A DNA stretch of 64,000 bases, from the NCBI GenBank assembly GCA_021792365.1, contig JAJYUT010000004.1, forward strand, positions 1 through 64,000, in the 5' to 3' direction. Source of the DNA: Pseudomonadota bacterium. Lineage in GTDB: Bacteria > Pseudomonadota > Alphaproteobacteria > Dongiales > Dongiaceae. Under the pieces are notes generated by a model. That model did no database searches. It saw nothing but the letters and a program-made list of their open reading frames with translations, and was not told where the DNA came from. Below, piece by piece: positions 30,128 through 38,577 of the stretch; positions within the stretch are counted from its first letter, which is position 1, and every line of letters starts with the position of its first letter. The position numbers and the translations under genes are program-made.

Positions 30128-30826
30128 ATGGAGCGGTTGAAGGAGCTGGCGCTGCGCACCGGGAAGCTGATCTCGGCGCCCGCAGCCACGCTCAGTCTTG
30201 GTTTCCTGACCCTCGGCGGCTTCGTCGGCGGTGTCATGTTCTGGGGCGCCTTCAATACGGCGCTCGAGGCCACCAATACGGAGCGGTTCTGCATCTCGTG
30301 CCACGAGATGGAGAACAACGTCTTCGAGGAGCTGACACGGACTGTTCATTTCACAAACCGGTCCGGCGTCCGCGCCACCTGCCCGGATTGCCACGTTCCC
30401 CATGAATGGACGGACAAGATCGCGCGCAAGATGCAGGCGTCCAAGGAGGTCTGGGGCAAGATATTCGGCACCATCAACACCCGTCGCGAGTTCCTCGACA
30501 AGCGGCTGGAACTCGCCAAGCACGAGTGGGCCAGGCTCAAGGCGAATGACAGCTTGGAATGCCGCAACTGCCACTCGTCGGTGGCGATGGACCTCTCCAA
30601 GCAGACCGAGCGCGCGGCGCAGATCCATACACGATTCCTGCTGTCGGGCGAGGCCACCTGCATCGACTGCCACAAGGGGATCGCCCATGAACTCCCGAAC
30701 ATGGAGGGCGTCGAACCGGGCTGGAAGATGCCGCCCGAGCTCGAAGGCGAACAGCTCCCGGGCGCTTCGCTCATAGACACTCTGAGACAGTTGGCAGACT
30801 CCGAGGAGATGCCAAGGGCCGAATAG
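30128..30826 (+). CDS. napC: membrane tetraheme quinol oxidase NapC
   Basis: A 232-residue NapC/NirT protein anchored by one N-terminal helix ([20 protein letters not shown]). It takes electrons from quinol and feeds NapB/NapA. There are four CxxCH haem sites: CISCH, CPDCH, CRNCH and CIDCH, with the usual NapC spacing. It is the last gene of napEFDABC. No ubiquinol-bypass genes (napGH) are present, as usual for alphaproteobacteria. Confidence 0.95.
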   Translation: MERLKELALRTGKLISAPAATLSLGFLTLGGFVGGVMFWGAFNTALEATNTERFCISCHEMENNVFEELTRTVHFTNRSGVRATCPDCHVPHEWTDKIARKMQASKEVWGKIFGTINTRREFLDKRLELAKHEWARLKANDSLECRNCHSSVAMDLSKQTERAAQIHTRFLLSGEATCIDCHKGIAHELPNMEGVEPGWKMPPELEGEQLPGASLIDTLRQLADSEEMPRAE

Positions 30827-30991
30827 TTCCGCGGCGGGATCAGCAGCGCCTTTTCCGGCGGGTCGATCTATTTTATTGTTGGTCGGCAGCCTATCGCATG
30901 GCTTGATTGATCCATTCAATGCCCGATGACCGGCAGGGGAGCCCTTGACGGGTCCGCCTGTTGCGACGACCATTCCGTCTTGGGGCATCTC

Positions 30992-31140
30992 ATGTCGAAA
31001 CATTTCATCGTAGTTCTGGTCCCGCAGCCAGAGGGTGGCTGGCGGGCGCCCCTTCCGGACTTCCCTGGCTGCCGCCCGAGGGCGAACGCGTCGAGACCGT
31101 CATCGACCGCGCCACGGAGGCGGCCCTGGGGATGGTTTAG
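30992..31140 (+). pseudogene. HicB-like antitoxin relic
   Basis: Starts MSKHFIVVLVPQPEGGW with a following PDFPGC, the beta-hairpin pattern of HicB-type proteins. A frameshift near 31070 is needed to continue with EGERVETVIDRATEAALGMV before TAG. There is no HicA toxin gene beside it. I regard it as a fragment. Confidence 0.5.
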
Positions 31141-31238
31141 CGACTGTGCCGAGCTCGACGAGGATGTACAAATTGATGCTGAACGAGAGGGGCCATCTAC
31201 CGGTGGCACCCTCCAATGAACTCCACTGGCTGGGAAGA

Positions 31239-31264
31239 TCGGCTGTCCGAGGTGAAGCGGATCT
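31239..31264. repeat. 26-bp dispersed repeat, copy 2
   Basis: Matches 2794-2819 at 23 of 26 positions. It sits 33 bp left of the IS1182 terminal repeat. Confidence 0.4.
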
Positions 31265-31317
31265 ATCGTAGACCTGCTGGCTCATCTGAGTTCGACCCTG
31301 GCTGTGTGAAAACCGGT

Positions 31318-31379
31318 ACGCTTCATCTGATGCGCAGGTTATGATTCCAGTGTGGCTTGTGGGCGATCAGATGAAGCGT
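31318..31379 (+). repeat. 13-bp inverted repeat sequestering the transposase start
   Basis: ACGCTTCATCTGA (31318-31330) is perfectly complementary to TCAGATGAAGCGT (31367-31379). The second arm contains the transposase ATG (31371), so a transcript reading in from outside would hide the start codon in a stem. Confidence 0.65.
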
Positions 31380-32804
31380 TCGTTGAAGGGGTCGATCGTG
31401 GGCAGAGCACACTGTTTCCCGAATGCCTGGGAGATTGGGTCGTCGGGGACAATCCCGTCCGCGTGATCGACGTCTTTGTCGACGAACTCGATCTAGGCGG
31501 TCTTGGATTCAGCGGGGTAGATCCCGAGGCGACCGGTCGGCCTTCGTATCATCCGTCTGTGCTGCTGAAGCGCTACATCTATGGTTATCTTAATCGGATT
31601 CAGTCGAGCCGCCGGCTCGAGCGGGAGGCCACCCGCAATGTCGAGGTGATGTGGCTCGCGGGCCGCCTGGTGCCCGATCACAAGACGATTGCCGACTTCC
31701 GCAAGGACAACGGCAAGGCCATCCGCCAAGTCTGTGCCCGCTTCGTCGATCTGTCCCGTCAGATGGATCTGCTGGCCACGACGAGCGTGGCGATCGACGG
31801 CAGCAAGTTCAAGGCGGTGAACAATCGCGACAGGAACTTCACGCGTGCCAAGGTCGAGCGGCGGCGGGCGCAGCAAGAGGAGAGCGTGGCGCGCTATCTG
31901 AGCCAGCTCGACACGGCCGACCGCCACGAGCCGACCGAGGCCCTGGCGACGAAGACGGAGCGGCTGAACGGAAAGTTTGCCTCAAGGGAGAGATGGCCAA
32001 GCTCGCCACCATCGAGGCGCAGATTCTGGCCTCGTCCGATGAGCAGGTGTCGCTCACAGATCCAGACAGTCGATCCCATGGCAACCAGTGGCCGCGGCTC
32101 CGGCGTCGTTGACGATAATGTGCAGGTCGCGGTAGAGACGGAGCATCACCTGATCATCGCACACGAGGTGACGAACAGCGGCTCGGACCGCGCGCAGCTG
32201 GCGAACATGGCCAAGCAGGCGAAGGCGGTTTTGCAAGCGGAGGAGCTGGCGGCCGTTGCCGATCGCGGATACTTCAGCAGTCCGGAGATCCTGGAATGCG
32301 CCGAAGCCGGGATCACCGTGACGTTGCCCAAGCCCCTGACGTCCGGCGCGAAATCGCAAGGCCGCTTTGGCAAGCAAGACTTTGTCGACGTGCCGGAACA
32401 GGATGTCTACCGTGTCCGGCCGGAGAGCAGTTGACCTATCGGTTATCAGCGGAAGAGCACGGCAAGACGATACGCCGCTATTGGACGACGGCATGTCCGA
32501 AGTGCCCCTTGCAGTCGCGATGCACGACCGGGCCGATACGGCGCATCCCGCGCTGGCAACACGAGCAACTGCTGGAGGCTGTTCAGGAGCGTCTCAATGC
32601 GAACCCGGAAGCCATGCGTGTGCGCCGCGAGACCGTCGAGCATCCATTCAGTACGATGAAGGCGCGGATGGGCCCGACGCACTTCCTGACGAAGACCCTG
32701 CCGAAGGTCGCCACGGAGATGGCCTCTCCGTGCTCGCCTACAATCTGACGCGCGTGATGAACATCATCGGTGTCAAACCGCTCATCGCAGCGATCGGGGC
32801 GTAG
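31371..32804 (+). pseudogene. IS1182-family transposase, multiply frameshifted
   Basis: Family motifs are clear: LFPECLGDWVVGDNPVRVID, RPSYHPSVLLKRYIYGYLNR, VPDHKTIADFRKDNG, SVAIDGSKFKAVNNRDRNFT, GSGVVDDNVQVAV, VADRGYFS, and at the end RRETVEHPFSTMKARMG and YNLTRVMNIIG. The frame changes just after the ATG (MKR then FVEGVD needs one extra base near 31379), around 31977 and 32070 (a compensating pair), near 32415 and near 32725. It is inactive. Confidence 0.93.
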
Positions 32805-33000
32805 CGGGCCTCTGTCGCGTCATACCCTGCCCGAGTGCACGGCCCAGACGCCGTCACAGTGCCTCTCAGGTGCCGATACCGGCTGTTCGCGTCGAGAAAT
32901 CCCCCAATCCCCGTGGCCACTCCCTCTGACACCTTGCGGCAGGGTGTTTTTACAAGGCCAAGACCTATAGCGGACTCTGAGCAGGGATGCGATGACTGAT

Positions 33001-35199
33001 TCATTCAGCGGCCTCGATGGGCTGTGCAGCAGCCGATCTGGTAATCTCGATACTCCGCTGTGCGGCGGCACCGGCTTCGCCACCGGCGACCTGCACGGTC
33101 GGTTGGGCGAATTTGATGCCGTTGGCGTCAAAAACGTTCTTGATCATCGCGTAGGCCTTGCGGCGAATCACGAATTGCTCGCCGGGTCTGCAGGTCATTT
33201 TCAGGCGAAGGCGGATCGCATAGTCGCCGAACTGCTCGACGCCTTGCATTTTGAGCGGCTCGATAATGTGGTCTTTGAACTCGGGATCGCCCGCCAGATC
33301 GCGCCCGATCTGCTTGATCAGCTTTCTGGCCTTCTCCAGGTCCGTATCGTAGGTAACGCCGATCGTCATCTTGTCGATCACCCAGTCCCTGCTCATGTTC
33401 TCGACGGCGCCGAGCTCGCCGAATGGCACGGTATAGAGCGGCCCCCGATGGTGACGCAGCTTGACAGATCGCAGGCTGAAGGATTCCACGGTGCCCTTGT
33501 AGATTCCACTCTGGATGTATTCGCCGACCCGGAACGCATCGTCCAGCAGATAGAACACGCCGCTGATGATATCCTTGACGAGCGTTTGCGCCCCGAAACC
33601 GATGGCGACACCTGCAACGCCGGCACCGGCGATCAATGGTCCGATCTCAAATCCCATGGCCGAGAGCACCATCAGGCCTGCCATCGTGAACAAGACGACA
33701 AACAGCACGTTACGCAGGATGGGAAGCAGGGTCTGCAGCCGTGATCGGCGGAGTCCTTCCGCGGAACCGGGGGGTGCAGCGCTTCCGCCGGCTGCGATCC
33801 GGCTGTCTATGAGCGCCCGCACGACGCGCCAGACGACGTCCGCAACCAGCACGATGATGATCGCGCTGACTGCGCCGCGCATAAGTCGCATTGCGACCAT
33901 ATCGCTGGCCGCAAGGCTTGTCAGATCGATGTGCCAGGCGCTCGCCAGCAGCAGGACCGCGGTGATGATCAAGCCGGCGCGAACACCGCGTTCGAGCAGA
34001 ATCTCGTGGACAGTTGCCGCGTCCGAAGGTGCCGTCGGCGCTGCGGATGCAAGCAGCGGCGCGGTGGCAGGTGACAACAGGCGCAACGAAACCGGCAGCA
34101 GAGTGGCAATCACCGCGAACCAGAAGGTTGGCATCATGCTGGCGGCCCAAAGCAGCCAGAGGAGAACCAGATACGCGGAAAGCAGGCAATTCAACAGCAG
34201 TGTTTGCCGGCGCTGACCGGAGCTCGATGTGAGTTCGAACGAGCGCGTCAGATCGTCGGGTAGCGGCCGGCGCCAGACCGCTTCCAGGCCGAGGGCGACC
34301 AGGATCAGGCCGATCCCGTAGGCGATCGACTGCCGTGCAGGACCGGAGAATTCAAGGATCTCCAGCAATCCAACCGTGACCCAGCCGAAAGCGAGCCAAC
34401 CGACCATAACGGGAAGGCGAATTGACCACTGCCGCGCCGTGGCAGTCCGCACGGACATCAACCTGAGCTGTTCGTCCTGCGGCGTCATGAGGAAAAGGCA
34501 TAGAGCGCGTGCCACTCTGACAAGTACAAAGACGAGCAGGTAACCAACGACGATTTCCCGCAGCAGGGGTGGCCAATCGCCGACGAGGAACAGGCCGACG
34601 CTGCCAACCGCAGACGCAAGGGCCAGTGCCAGGCCATTGCTGAGTCGCAGTGCAGCCGCGCGCAATCTCTGGACGGTGGTGACCAAGGGCAAAGCCGCCG
34701 TCCATTGCCCTAGGCCGGCGGTCAAGCGCCCCATGAGCCACTCAGCGGCCAAGCCGAGGCCGACGAACAGACCTAGCAACAAGGCAATGCCACCCTGACC
34801 AGCGCCAGCAATCTCGGCTGACAGAACTCTTCCCGCACGCTCGAACTGCAGCGGCAGCTCCGGTATTGCTGCCCGAAGATCGAGCAGGTGTTGCCGCACC
34901 GCAGCGATCCGCCCGGCGAGATAGTGCGAGGGTGTGGATTGCGGTATCGCTTCAGTGGAAACGCCTGGCGGGGCGGCCGCTTGCGCGGCGTGCGTCCTAA
35001 GCCATCCTTGGACGGCGGGATCCTCAAGCAGCTTCAGGAATTCACGAACCTGCGGCGGAGAAGACGCGAACGATGCCTCCTGCGCCACCGCATCCAAGGT
35101 AAGCACCGCCAGCACGGGGCCGGCAAGGAGGAAGTGTCTACAGAAGGCGCGCAGGCTCCCTCTGCATGCGGCAGGGAGCAGTCTGTAGCACATCGTCAT
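33001..35199 (-). CDS. large MscS-family mechanosensitive channel
   Basis: A 732-residue inner-membrane protein. It has an N-terminal signal peptide (LLAGPVLAVLTLDAVA), a periplasmic region, about ten hydrophobic segments, then a C-terminal MscS domain. That domain has the pore-lining helix GPLIAGAGVAGVAIGFGAQT, the beta-domain motif GVFYLLDDAFRVGEYI, the TVESFSLRSVKLRHHRG segment and a C-terminal alpha/beta cage. It is probably a safety valve against osmotic downshock. I use ATG 35199. Upstream codons to 35538 run antisense into the DUF3302 gene and lack homology. It is divergent from copy B DUF3302, with the TTACTGTAA site (35274) in between. Confidence 0.88.
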   Translation of the reverse strand: MTMCYRLLPAACRGSLRAFCRHFLLAGPVLAVLTLDAVAQEASFASSPPQVREFLKLLEDPAVQGWLRTHAAQAAAPPGVSTEAIPQSTPSHYLAGRIAAVRQHLLDLRAAIPELPLQFERAGRVLSAEIAGAGQGGIALLLGLFVGLGLAAEWLMGRLTAGLGQWTAALPLVTTVQRLRAAALRLSNGLALALASAVGSVGLFLVGDWPPLLREIVVGYLLVFVLVRVARALCLFLMTPQDEQLRLMSVRTATARQWSIRLPVMVGWLAFGWVTVGLLEILEFSGPARQSIAYGIGLILVALGLEAVWRRPLPDDLTRSFELTSSSGQRRQTLLLNCLLSAYLVLLWLLWAASMMPTFWFAVIATLLPVSLRLLSPATAPLLASAAPTAPSDAATVHEILLERGVRAGLIITAVLLLASAWHIDLTSLAASDMVAMRLMRGAVSAIIIVLVADVVWRVVRALIDSRIAAGGSAAPPGSAEGLRRSRLQTLLPILRNVLFVVLFTMAGLMVLSAMGFEIGPLIAGAGVAGVAIGFGAQTLVKDIISGVFYLLDDAFRVGEYIQSGIYKGTVESFSLRSVKLRHHRGPLYTVPFGELGAVENMSRDWVIDKMTIGVTYDTDLEKARKLIKQIGRDLAGDPEFKDHIIEPLKMQGVEQFGDYAIRLRLKMTCRPGEQFVIRRKAYAMIKNVFDANGIKFAQPTVQVAGGEAGAAAQRSIEITRSAAAQPIEAAE

Positions 35200-35273
35200 A
35201 AAGGAGGTTGCCCTCCGGAACGGTCGTAGGATTCGGTCGATCCTGGAATGCTGCTGGGCCGGCAGCCATGCAT

Positions 35274-35282
35274 TTACTGTAA
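35274..35282 (+). promoter_or_regulatory. TTACNGTAA site between mscS and DUF3302-B
   Basis: TTACTGTAA followed by CGTACGTCC. It is 88 bp before the DUF3302 ATG and 75 bp before the divergent MscS-family start. It is identical over at least 20 bases with the site at 6169. Confidence 0.78.
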
Positions 35283-35370
35283 CGTACGTCCAAATCGCCC
35301 TGGATGCCGCCACTCTCGCGATCATTCGGGGTGCCCGGCGTGGCCTGCTCATAGGACAGAAGGGGTGACC

Positions 35371-35706
35371 ATGTTCCTCGACTACCTCGCGCTGGTGATG
35401 CTGATCATCGGATTGTCGCTGGTCATCTATACCTTCATCTACATCCACGACATCCCGTACCAGATCGCCAAGAAGCGCGACCATGAGCAGAAGGAAGCCA
35501 TACACCTCGCCTGCTGGCTCAGCCTCTTCACCCTCCATGCGATATGGCCGATCGTCTTCATCTGGGCTGTCATGAAGCCGAAACCTCTTGCTGTGAGGAT
35601 CGAAGAGGATGAGAGAGGCTTGATCAACCAGCGCCTCCTTGCGCTCGAGGCGCAGATGGCGGACATCAAGACCAGCCTGCCGGTCCCGAAGAAAGAGACC
35701 GCCTGA
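35371..35706 (+). CDS. DUF3302 inner-membrane protein (YibI-like), copy B
   Basis: A 111-residue protein nearly identical to copy A. It has helix LALVMLIIGLSLVIYTFIYI, motif HDIPYQIAKKRDHEQ, a second helix and a charged tail. It starts at ATG 35371 after AGAAGGGGTGACC. Its TGA overlaps the ATG of the HlyD-like gene by one base. DUF3302 proteins accompany YibH-type adaptors, so it probably works with the next gene at the inner membrane. It heads a run of genes to the TolC homologue. Confidence 0.9.
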   Translation: MFLDYLALVMLIIGLSLVIYTFIYIHDIPYQIAKKRDHEQKEAIHLACWLSLFTLHAIWPIVFIWAVMKPKPLAVRIEEDERGLINQRLLALEAQMADIKTSLPVPKKETA

Positions 35707-37007
35707 TGGTCGAGCTCATCATCGGCACCTACGGTTTGATTTGCTGGCTGGTCTTCAAGAAGTTCCGCCTGATCGCGGTCAACGCCTACACGGTCTGCAC
35801 GGCCATCATGATCGGCATCGCGATGCTGGGCGTGCTCGGCATCCTGCTGCTCAAGTACCAGCCGGCGTCTTCCGACGGCCGGCTCTATACGGTCACCACG
35901 CCAATCGTGCCGCAGGTCAGCGGCCAGGTCATCGCCGTGCCGGTGGCGGCCAACGTGCCGCTCCGTGAAGGCGACGTGCTGTTCCAGATCGACCCGGCGC
36001 CGTACGAATATGAGGTCAACCGGCTGGAAGCGAAGTTGGCGTCGGCCAATACCAGTCTGAGCCAGCTGGAAAAACGGCTGACTGCGGCTCAGGCGGCCAC
36101 TGCCCAGGCAAAGGCCGACGTGGCAGCCTCCGAATCCGCCTATGATCGCCAGGCGCAGCAGCAGCGCGATCAGGCGGCGGCCGGCGTCGAACAGATCTCG
36201 TCTCAGCTCTCGTTGGCGCGCAAGGACTATGTCCGCTACAAGGAGCTGGTCGAGAAAGGCACCATCCCACGCCAGAAATTTGAGCAGGTCGCCGAGCAGG
36301 TCGAACGCCTCGAAGCGCAGCTGCGTCAATCCCAGTCGGCTCTGGCCCAGGCAGAGGAGGCGATCACCGGCGGCGGTGCAAGCCTCCAGGCGGCACGCGA
36401 GCGACTGCGGCAGGCGGAAGCGCAGGAAGAGGAAATCCGCGTCGAGCTCGAATCGCAGAGCGGCGGCGTCAATCCGGACGTCCAGCAGGTGGTCGCCGAG
36501 CTCGGCCTGGCGCGATGGCGCCTGGAGGAAACAACCGTGCGTGCGCCGGCCGATGGCTATGTAACGCAGCTGGCGCTTCGGCCGGGGCAGATGACGTCCA
36601 CACTGCCGCTGGCGCCCGTCATGGTCTTCGTTCACGGAGAGCAGCCGACCTTGGTCGCCACCTTTCCCCAGAATGTGATCGTCGACTTGAAGCCGGGCCT
36701 GGAAGCGGAGGTGGCATTCAAGGCCTACCCCGGCAGAATCTACAAGGCAACCGTCAGCCATCTGCTGCCGACAACTGCCGAAGGTCAGTTCACGACCAGC
36801 GGTCAGCTGCGCACTCAAACGGCAGCCTCCGCGCCGGGCCGTATTCCCGTGGTCTTCGAATATGGCGCCGAAATTGCGGATCTCAACCTACCGGGCGGTG
36901 CCCAGGCGACGGCTGCGATCTATACCGAGCACGTACACGTGCTGGCGATCATTCGCAAGATCATCCTGCGCATCAAGAGCTGGGAAAACTACCTATTCCT
37001 GCCCTGA
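35706..37007 (+). CDS. HlyD/EmrA-family membrane-fusion protein (YibH-like)
   Basis: A 433-residue adaptor, intact. It has one N-terminal transmembrane helix (YTVCTAIMIGIAMLGVLGIL), then a lipoyl half-motif (VPQVSGQVIAVPVAANVPLREGD, about residues 60-85), a long coiled-coil hairpin (about 95-270), and a second lipoyl half with beta-barrel (TVRAPADGYVTQLALRPGQ onward). Such proteins bridge an inner-membrane transporter and an outer-membrane channel. Here DUF3302 lies directly upstream and a TolC homologue three genes downstream, but no ABC, MFS or RND partner is encoded in the group. Copy A is truncated. Confidence 0.92.
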   Translation: MVELIIGTYGLICWLVFKKFRLIAVNAYTVCTAIMIGIAMLGVLGILLLKYQPASSDGRLYTVTTPIVPQVSGQVIAVPVAANVPLREGDVLFQIDPAPYEYEVNRLEAKLASANTSLSQLEKRLTAAQAATAQAKADVAASESAYDRQAQQQRDQAAAGVEQISSQLSLARKDYVRYKELVEKGTIPRQKFEQVAEQVERLEAQLRQSQSALAQAEEAITGGGASLQAARERLRQAEAQEEEIRVELESQSGGVNPDVQQVVAELGLARWRLEETTVRAPADGYVTQLALRPGQMTSTLPLAPVMVFVHGEQPTLVATFPQNVIVDLKPGLEAEVAFKAYPGRIYKATVSHLLPTTAEGQFTTSGQLRTQTAASAPGRIPVVFEYGAEIADLNLPGGAQATAAIYTEHVHVLAIIRKIILRIKSWENYLFLP

Positions 37008-37029
37008 CGCGCCGCAGACGTGGTGAACA

Positions 37030-37038
37030 TTACCGTAA
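37030..37038 (+). promoter_or_regulatory. TTACNGTAA site upstream of DUF3300
   Basis: TTACCGTAA followed by CTTACCC, 79 bp before the DUF3300 ATG. The following CTTAC adds a partial second site. Confidence 0.72.
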
Positions 37039-37117
37039 CTTACCCGGTGATTCTTGCGACACGGCGGCGGACCCGCGTAGCAATTGCCCAGCGGCTGAAA
37101 CAAGCGGCGAGGCGGCG

Positions 37118-38533
37118 ATGCTCAGACTTTCTTGGGTTGGCCTTATCGTGTTGGCATTGGCCTGGGCCGGGATGGCGCGGGCGCAAGAGGAAGTGACGGA
37201 AGCAGCTCCCGAAGAAGACGTCGCGCCGGAAGAGGTTGCGTTGCTCGCCCCGGAAAACGTCGAGGCGCTGGTTGCGCCCATCGCCTTCTACCCGGATGAA
37301 GTGCTGGCCGTCACCTTGCCGGCGGCCACCTATCCGCTCGATATCGTGGAAGCCTCCAGGTTCCTCGAGAAGCAGCAGACCACTCCAGATGCCCAGCCGA
37401 GCCCAGACTGGGATCCGAGCGTGTCGGCGCTCCTGAACTACCCGGTCGTCTTGAACATGATGAATGAGGACCTGGACTGGACGACGTCTCTTGGCGAAGC
37501 CGTCATCAACCAGCAGGCCGATGTCATCGACGCCATCCAGCAGGTGCGGCGCAGCGCCTACACCGGCGGGCATCTCAAGTCGGACGACAAAACCACGGTT
37601 TCCTACGAGAACGACGTAGTCGAGATCGCATCCGCCGATCCGAACGTCATCTATGTTCCCGTGTACGAGCCGATCACCGAACCGGCACCGGAACCGGCAC
37701 CGGAACCGGCGCCCGAACAGCTGCCCGCGGAAAGCGCTGCGCCGGACCAGATATCGACCGACGTCACGACGACCACCAATGTCTACTACCCTTCCAACAT
37801 GGCCTATTCGGAGCCGTACACGCCTTACTATGACGATACCGCGACCTTCTGGACAGGAGCCCTGGTCGGCGGAATCACCATGGGTTTCCTCATGGATTGG
37901 GATGACGACGACATCGACATCGACTTCGATGAGGGCGACTTCGATGACTGGGAGCCCGGGCGCGGTGACGTCAATATCGACGGCGACGTCAACATCGGTG
38001 ACGACATCGACATCGGGAACGGCGTCGCAGTCGGAAACGGTGATTCTTGGCGCAAGATGCGCGAGCAGAGAACCGGCGGCGAGCAGGTCTCCCAGCTGAA
38101 ATCGACCAGGACGACTAAGAAATCTGCTCAACCGGTTTCGAGCCTGCAGAAGAAACCAAAGAAGGTTCAGCAGCCCGCCGCCGCGAATTTGAAGAAGAAG
38201 CCGGCGCAGGCCGTAAAGCAGACGCAAGTCGCGAAACCGCAAAGGGCCGTCAGCAAGCAGCAGCCCAAGCCGAAGGCGGGCGCCCTCGGCAACGTCGAAC
38301 GGGGCCAGAACACGGTCAAGGCCAGCAAGCGCGGCGCCGGCTCGCAGCAGAAGGCCATGCAGCAGATGCCACGGAAACAGCAGGCGGCGCCGACAAAGAA
38401 ACCGCGCCCCACGGGCGCGAGCGCCAAGCCACGGCAAGGCCAGAGCGCGTTCGGCAGTATGAGCAGCGGCAAGAAATCCCAACAATTCAGCAAACGCGGC
38501 GCCGGAAGCCAGAAGATGCGGCCAAGGCGCTAG
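37118..38533 (+). CDS. DUF3300 exported protein with acidic and basic low-complexity tails
   Basis: A 471-residue protein with a signal peptide (VGLIVLALAWAGMARAQ). The DUF3300 domain at about 45-190 includes LVAPIAFYPDEVLAVTLPAA, YPLDIVEASRFLEK, and WDPSVSALLNYPVVLNMM, ending near SADPNVIYVPVYEP. Then come Pro-Glu repeats (PEPAPEPAPEP), an Asp-rich stretch around 265-300 and a long Lys/Gln/Ala-rich basic C-terminus. The domain's function is unknown. In many proteobacteria DUF3300 and DUF2950 genes are neighbours, as here. It is absent from copy A by deletion. The basic tail could bind an anionic partner such as peptidoglycan, LPS or nucleic acid, which is inference. Confidence 0.88.
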   Translation: MLRLSWVGLIVLALAWAGMARAQEEVTEAAPEEDVAPEEVALLAPENVEALVAPIAFYPDEVLAVTLPAATYPLDIVEASRFLEKQQTTPDAQPSPDWDPSVSALLNYPVVLNMMNEDLDWTTSLGEAVINQQADVIDAIQQVRRSAYTGGHLKSDDKTTVSYENDVVEIASADPNVIYVPVYEPITEPAPEPAPEPAPEQLPAESAAPDQISTDVTTTTNVYYPSNMAYSEPYTPYYDDTATFWTGALVGGITMGFLMDWDDDDIDIDFDEGDFDDWEPGRGDVNIDGDVNIGDDIDIGNGVAVGNGDSWRKMREQRTGGEQVSQLKSTRTTKKSAQPVSSLQKKPKKVQQPAAANLKKKPAQAVKQTQVAKPQRAVSKQQPKPKAGALGNVERGQNTVKASKRGAGSQQKAMQQMPRKQQAAPTKKPRPTGASAKPRQGQSAFGSMSSGKKSQQFSKRGAGSQKMRPRR

Positions 38534-38577
38534 GCAGGGATGCGGCGTGTCCGCGTTCAACAAAAAGAGGTGAGCAA

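Larger units (their letters stand above)
30827..31296. other. intergenic region after nap
   Basis: 470 bp between napC and the IS1182 element. It contains a HicB-like relic (30992-31140) and one copy of a 26-bp dispersed repeat (31239-31264). No clear intrinsic terminator was seen after napC. Confidence 0.5.
31297..32962 (+). mobile_element. IS1182-family insertion sequence, decayed
   Basis: A 1666-bp element. The left end CCTGGCTGTGTGAAAAC (31297-31313) and right end GTTTTTACAAGGCCAAG (32946-32962) are inverted repeats matching at 13 of 17 positions. Size and transposase fit IS1182. I could not define a target duplication with confidence. Confidence 0.8.

Noticed and set aside
26203-30826. 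Placing nap in the TTACNGTAA regulon
   Set aside because: No exact or one-mismatch site was seen in the 500 bp before napE.
35200-35538. N-terminal extension of the MscS-like protein
   Set aside because: The extra 113 codons overlap the DUF3302 gene and its promoter; the signal peptide begins right after ATG 35199.
35439-36818. 459-codon minus-strand frame
   Set aside because: Antisense to DUF3302 and HlyD, which have clear motifs and a conserved copy elsewhere.
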